From Hathewaya limosa (GTDB lineage: Bacteria; Bacillota; Clostridia; Clostridiales; Clostridiaceae): 57,862 bases of DNA. The notes under the pieces are model-generated. The model was not told where the DNA came from. It ran no database searches and worked only from the letters and a program-made list of their open reading frames with translations. Position 1 is the stretch's first letter, and every line of letters begins with the position of its first letter. This document shows, one piece after another, positions 55,376-57,862 of this stretch. The stretch spans positions 1 through 57,862 of the forward strand of contig NZ_JAUSWN010000020.1 in NCBI RefSeq assembly GCF_030815255.1, given 5' to 3'. The position numbers and the translations under genes are program-made.

Positions 55376-57421
55376 ATGAAAATTAAACATTCAAAGAAGA
55401 AAGGAAAATTTTCAACATTTCATCTTACTACAATTAAAGCTAAAATGTTAACCTGTTTATTACCACTTGTACTTATAACCTGTATTACCCTTTCCTCTTT
55501 TTCTTATTTTAATGCAAAAAAAACTTTGGTTGATAGTAGCATTGACCTTATGTCGGAACTTAGTCAAACTGCTAATGAAAAAATTGAAATTGAATTAAAT
55601 GAGACCTTGAAAAATTTAGAATCACTAGCAAATGTTCCATCAGTTGCAAATCCTAAAACTCCATGGAAGGTAAAAAAACAATTTCTATCTTCTAACTTAC
55701 AAATAAATAAATATATGGCTATAGGTATTTCAGATGTTTCTGGGAACCTACTATATACTGACGGAGTGAATGTAAATATAAAAGATGCTAAATACTTTAA
55801 GAAAGCTTTAGATGGTAAAAGCAATATCTCGGAACCTTTTGTAAATGATATAAATAACAAACTTACTATATCATATAATGTTCCTATAAAATTTGAAAAT
55901 AAAGTTGTAGGTGTATTAGTTGTTGTAAAAACCGGGGATGAATTAAGTAAGATGTGTAATAAAATTTCATTCTTATCTAAAGGCGAAGCTTTTATATTAG
56001 ATAGAGATGGAATTTACATAGCTAGTAGAGTACAAAAATTAGTGGATACTCGTGAAAATACTATTAAAGCTCGTGCCAATGATAAATCTTATAAAGATTT
56101 TATTGAAATAGAAAAAAGAATGATTGCAGGACAAAAGGGATTCGGAAAATATACTTTTGATGGTGTAACTAAGTATGTTGCATATAGTCCTATTAAACTT
56201 ACTGGTTGGTCTTTTGGAGTGTATATTCCTGAAGATGTATTATTAAGTAGATTAGATGCTTTAAAATATAGTTGTTTTTTGATAACCATAACTATTTTAA
56301 TTATTATGAGCATTTTAATTATTTTCTTTAGTTCAGTACTTTCTAAAGGTTTAATTTCTATTAAAGAACATATGAAAAAGATAGCTGACGGAGATTTCAC
56401 CATGGCATCTAATGAAAAACTAAAAAATAATAAAGATGAAATAGGTGATATCTGTAGAACTATGGAACACTCTCAACATTCTATACGTTCTATGATTAAA
56501 TCTATTAAAGATTCTTCACTAGATATAGATTCTAACTCTACAAATTTAGCTGCTATTTCTGAAGAATTATCGGCATTGACTCAAAATATATCCACTGCTA
56601 TAAACGAGGTTGCCTCTGGTACAACTAAACAAGCTTCAGATTTAAGTAGTATTTTACAAACTCTTAATGATTTCGGAAACCAAATAAATGAAATGAAGAA
56701 CCATGTTGATAACATTAATTTAATGTCAGATGACATTAATAAAAACTCTCATAAAAGTAATACCGATATGGAAAACTTAATTATTTCACTAGAAACCTTC
56801 AATAATAACTTTGCCGATTTTTCAAATAATATTTCAGATATGAATACAGATATTAAAACAGTAAACGAAATTACTGATTTAATAAATAGTATAGCTGAAC
56901 AAACTAATCTACTTGCTCTAAATGCTGCAATTGAAGCCGCTAGAGCTGGTGAATCTGGTAAAGGCTTTGCTGTTGTTGCGGATGAAATAAGAGTATTAGC
57001 AGAACGTAGTAAAGAATCTTCAACTAATATCTATAACATAATTGGCAACTTGTTAAATAAAACTAACGTTATAGTAACTCAAACGGAAAAAATGAATAAT
57101 GATTTAGATATTCAAAAACAAACTGTTGAAAGTTCCATTAAATCATTTAAAGATATTTCTACTTCTGTTGAAAAAATATCTCCTAGAATTAATGAGATTT
57201 CAATTGCATTTGATAGTATTAATTCCAATAAAGAAAATATATTAGACAATATAGAAAATATATCTTCAATTTCTCAAGAAATATCTGCATCCTCTGAAGA
57301 AATCGCAGCTTCATCTGATGAATTAAATAAATCCAGTACTGAGGTAGCATCAAGTGCTCAATCTCTTACTGCTAGAACTACGGATATGACTGCTCAAGTT
57401 AATAAATTTAAAATAGATTAA
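55376..57421 (+). CDS. Methyl-accepting chemotaxis protein 2, dCache type
   Basis: 681-residue paralogue of the preceding receptor with the same layout: transmembrane 1 (about 23-44), double Cache (about 48-292; NIKDAKYFKKALDGKSNISE), transmembrane 2 (about 297-320), HAMP and signalling coiled coil with the same tip. The cytoplasmic domains are nearly identical while the Cache regions differ, as expected of a tandem duplication followed by ligand divergence. GGGGGGAT precedes the ATG. Confidence 0.95.
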   Translation: MKIKHSKKKGKFSTFHLTTIKAKMLTCLLPLVLITCITLSSFSYFNAKKTLVDSSIDLMSELSQTANEKIEIELNETLKNLESLANVPSVANPKTPWKVKKQFLSSNLQINKYMAIGISDVSGNLLYTDGVNVNIKDAKYFKKALDGKSNISEPFVNDINNKLTISYNVPIKFENKVVGVLVVVKTGDELSKMCNKISFLSKGEAFILDRDGIYIASRVQKLVDTRENTIKARANDKSYKDFIEIEKRMIAGQKGFGKYTFDGVTKYVAYSPIKLTGWSFGVYIPEDVLLSRLDALKYSCFLITITILIIMSILIIFFSSVLSKGLISIKEHMKKIADGDFTMASNEKLKNNKDEIGDICRTMEHSQHSIRSMIKSIKDSSLDIDSNSTNLAAISEELSALTQNISTAINEVASGTTKQASDLSSILQTLNDFGNQINEMKNHVDNINLMSDDINKNSHKSNTDMENLIISLETFNNNFADFSNNISDMNTDIKTVNEITDLINSIAEQTNLLALNAAIEAARAGESGKGFAVVADEIRVLAERSKESSTNIYNIIGNLLNKTNVIVTQTEKMNNDLDIQKQTVESSIKSFKDISTSVEKISPRINEISIAFDSINSNKENILDNIENISSISQEISASSEEIAASSDELNKSSTEVASSAQSLTARTTDMTAQVNKFKID

Positions 57422-57423
57422 CT

Positions 57424-57466
57424 CTAATAAAAAACATGATGTTTATGACATCATGTTTTTTATTAG
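57424..57466 (+). terminator. Terminator of chemoreceptor 2
   Basis: Perfect 19-bp stem (57424-57442 with 57448-57466) containing AAAAAACATGATGT with ACATCATGTTTTTT. The T-run lies within the second arm. Confidence 0.85.
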
Positions 57467-57567
57467 ATATTATTTTTTAATTCTTACTATATAAATTTGT
57501 TTTTTACAACAAAAAACATACTTATACATACATTACAATTTTTATATTTTTTTCTTCTTGTTTCTTA

Positions 57568-57591
57568 TAATTTTGATATTTAACTCGATAT
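57568..57591 (+). promoter_or_regulatory. Third SigD-like promoter, gene missing
   Basis: TAAT (57568-57571), 14 bases, CGATAT (57586-57591) within TTTAACTCGATATATATAG, like the two receptor promoters. A receptor start would be expected about 175-190 bp later, at 57766-57783, where the terminal repeat begins instead. The rest of 57592-57767 is AT-rich with an AAAACTTAATCAAC stretch similar to AAAACTTAATTAAC before receptor 1. Confidence 0.45.
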
Positions 57592-57767
57592 ATATAGTAA
57601 ACTTATGATAGTATTCACAAATATTACAATAAAATTAAATCTTAAATTAAATACTACCTATTAATATTTATCTTATTATCAAATTTAGATGCTTATGAAA
57701 AATTTGTCTATTACAAAATATAAAAACTTAATCAACAATTAAATTTTTATATTTTTAATATATTATG

Positions 57768-57861
57768 GGTTCTGTTAATTAATTATGAAAGATTAACTAT
57801 CTCAATCGCAAAATTACGAATTTAAGCGTTAGCTTGGAATAATTATATATATAAATTTAAA
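57768..57861. repeat. Right copy of 94-bp terminal inverted repeat
   Basis: Exact reverse complement of 1-94. It begins with GGTTCTGTTAATTAATTATG and carries no open frame of useful length. The sharp start follows the leader of a presumed third chemoreceptor gene. See the left copy for the interpretation as an IS end. Confidence 0.7.
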
Positions 57862-57862
57862 A

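Overview
The window is very AT-rich, with strong AGGAGG-type ribosome-binding sites, dense U-tailed intrinsic terminators, T-box leaders and a TPP riboswitch. This, with the gene content, indicates a spore-forming Clostridium (sensu stricto; the C. novyi / C. botulinum group III area is my best guess, inferred from general similarity only). No rRNA, tRNA, phage, plasmid replication gene or CRISPR array is visible. The first 94 bases recur exactly, inverted, at 57768-57861. This is best read as the same end of a repeated, probably IS-like, element flanking the segment on both sides.

Layout, mostly minus strand. 1-316: the repeat, then a complete leftward leader unit (promoter, structured 5' region, 17-codon leader peptide, overlapping terminator) whose target gene lies outside the window. 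327-5837: deoD, an orphan Cache-domain sensor kinase, an M20 amidohydrolase and a four-repeat S1-domain protein. 6391-9047: thiD-thiM-thiE thiamine salvage operon behind a TPP riboswitch with its own terminator. 9099-9194: remnant of an alpha/beta hydrolase. 9290-16851: shikimate operon aroB-aroA-aroC-chorismate mutase-(class I terpene-synthase-like gene)-aroE-aroK-aroQ-hypothetical, covering every step from DAHP to chorismate and then prephenate. 17080-17854: a PuuD-type glutamine amidotransferase.

18198-24114 is the accessory region: a run of small, acidic, mutually unrelated genes resembling polymorphic-toxin immunity genes (two SUKH/SMI1-KNR4, ankyrin plus DUF4274-like, an alpha-helical repeat protein, several unknowns), with three decayed gene fragments, a 137-bp duplication and no toxin gene. 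24236-25873: tyrS with T-box. 26064-29769: heterodimeric ABC exporter. 29892-32665: divergent OpuC-type compatible-solute importer (ATPase-CBS plus permease/binding-protein fusion). 32675-33625: unknown membrane protein. 33652-35478: proS with T-box.

35509-50395 is rich in envelope and secreted proteins: a 1509-residue subtilase, an NSS transporter with its own T-box (specifier best read as Ile AUC), a short-chain dehydrogenase, an unknown bitopic protein, a secreted M16C metalloprotease, an aldehyde dehydrogenase, a membrane-anchored PepSY-like protein and signal peptidase I. 50514-52689: an OmpR-type two-component pair. 52784-57466: two tandem paralogous dCache chemoreceptors, each behind a TAAT-N15-CGATAT (SigD/FliA-like) element. 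A third such element precedes the right-hand repeat, as if a third receptor gene were cut off there.
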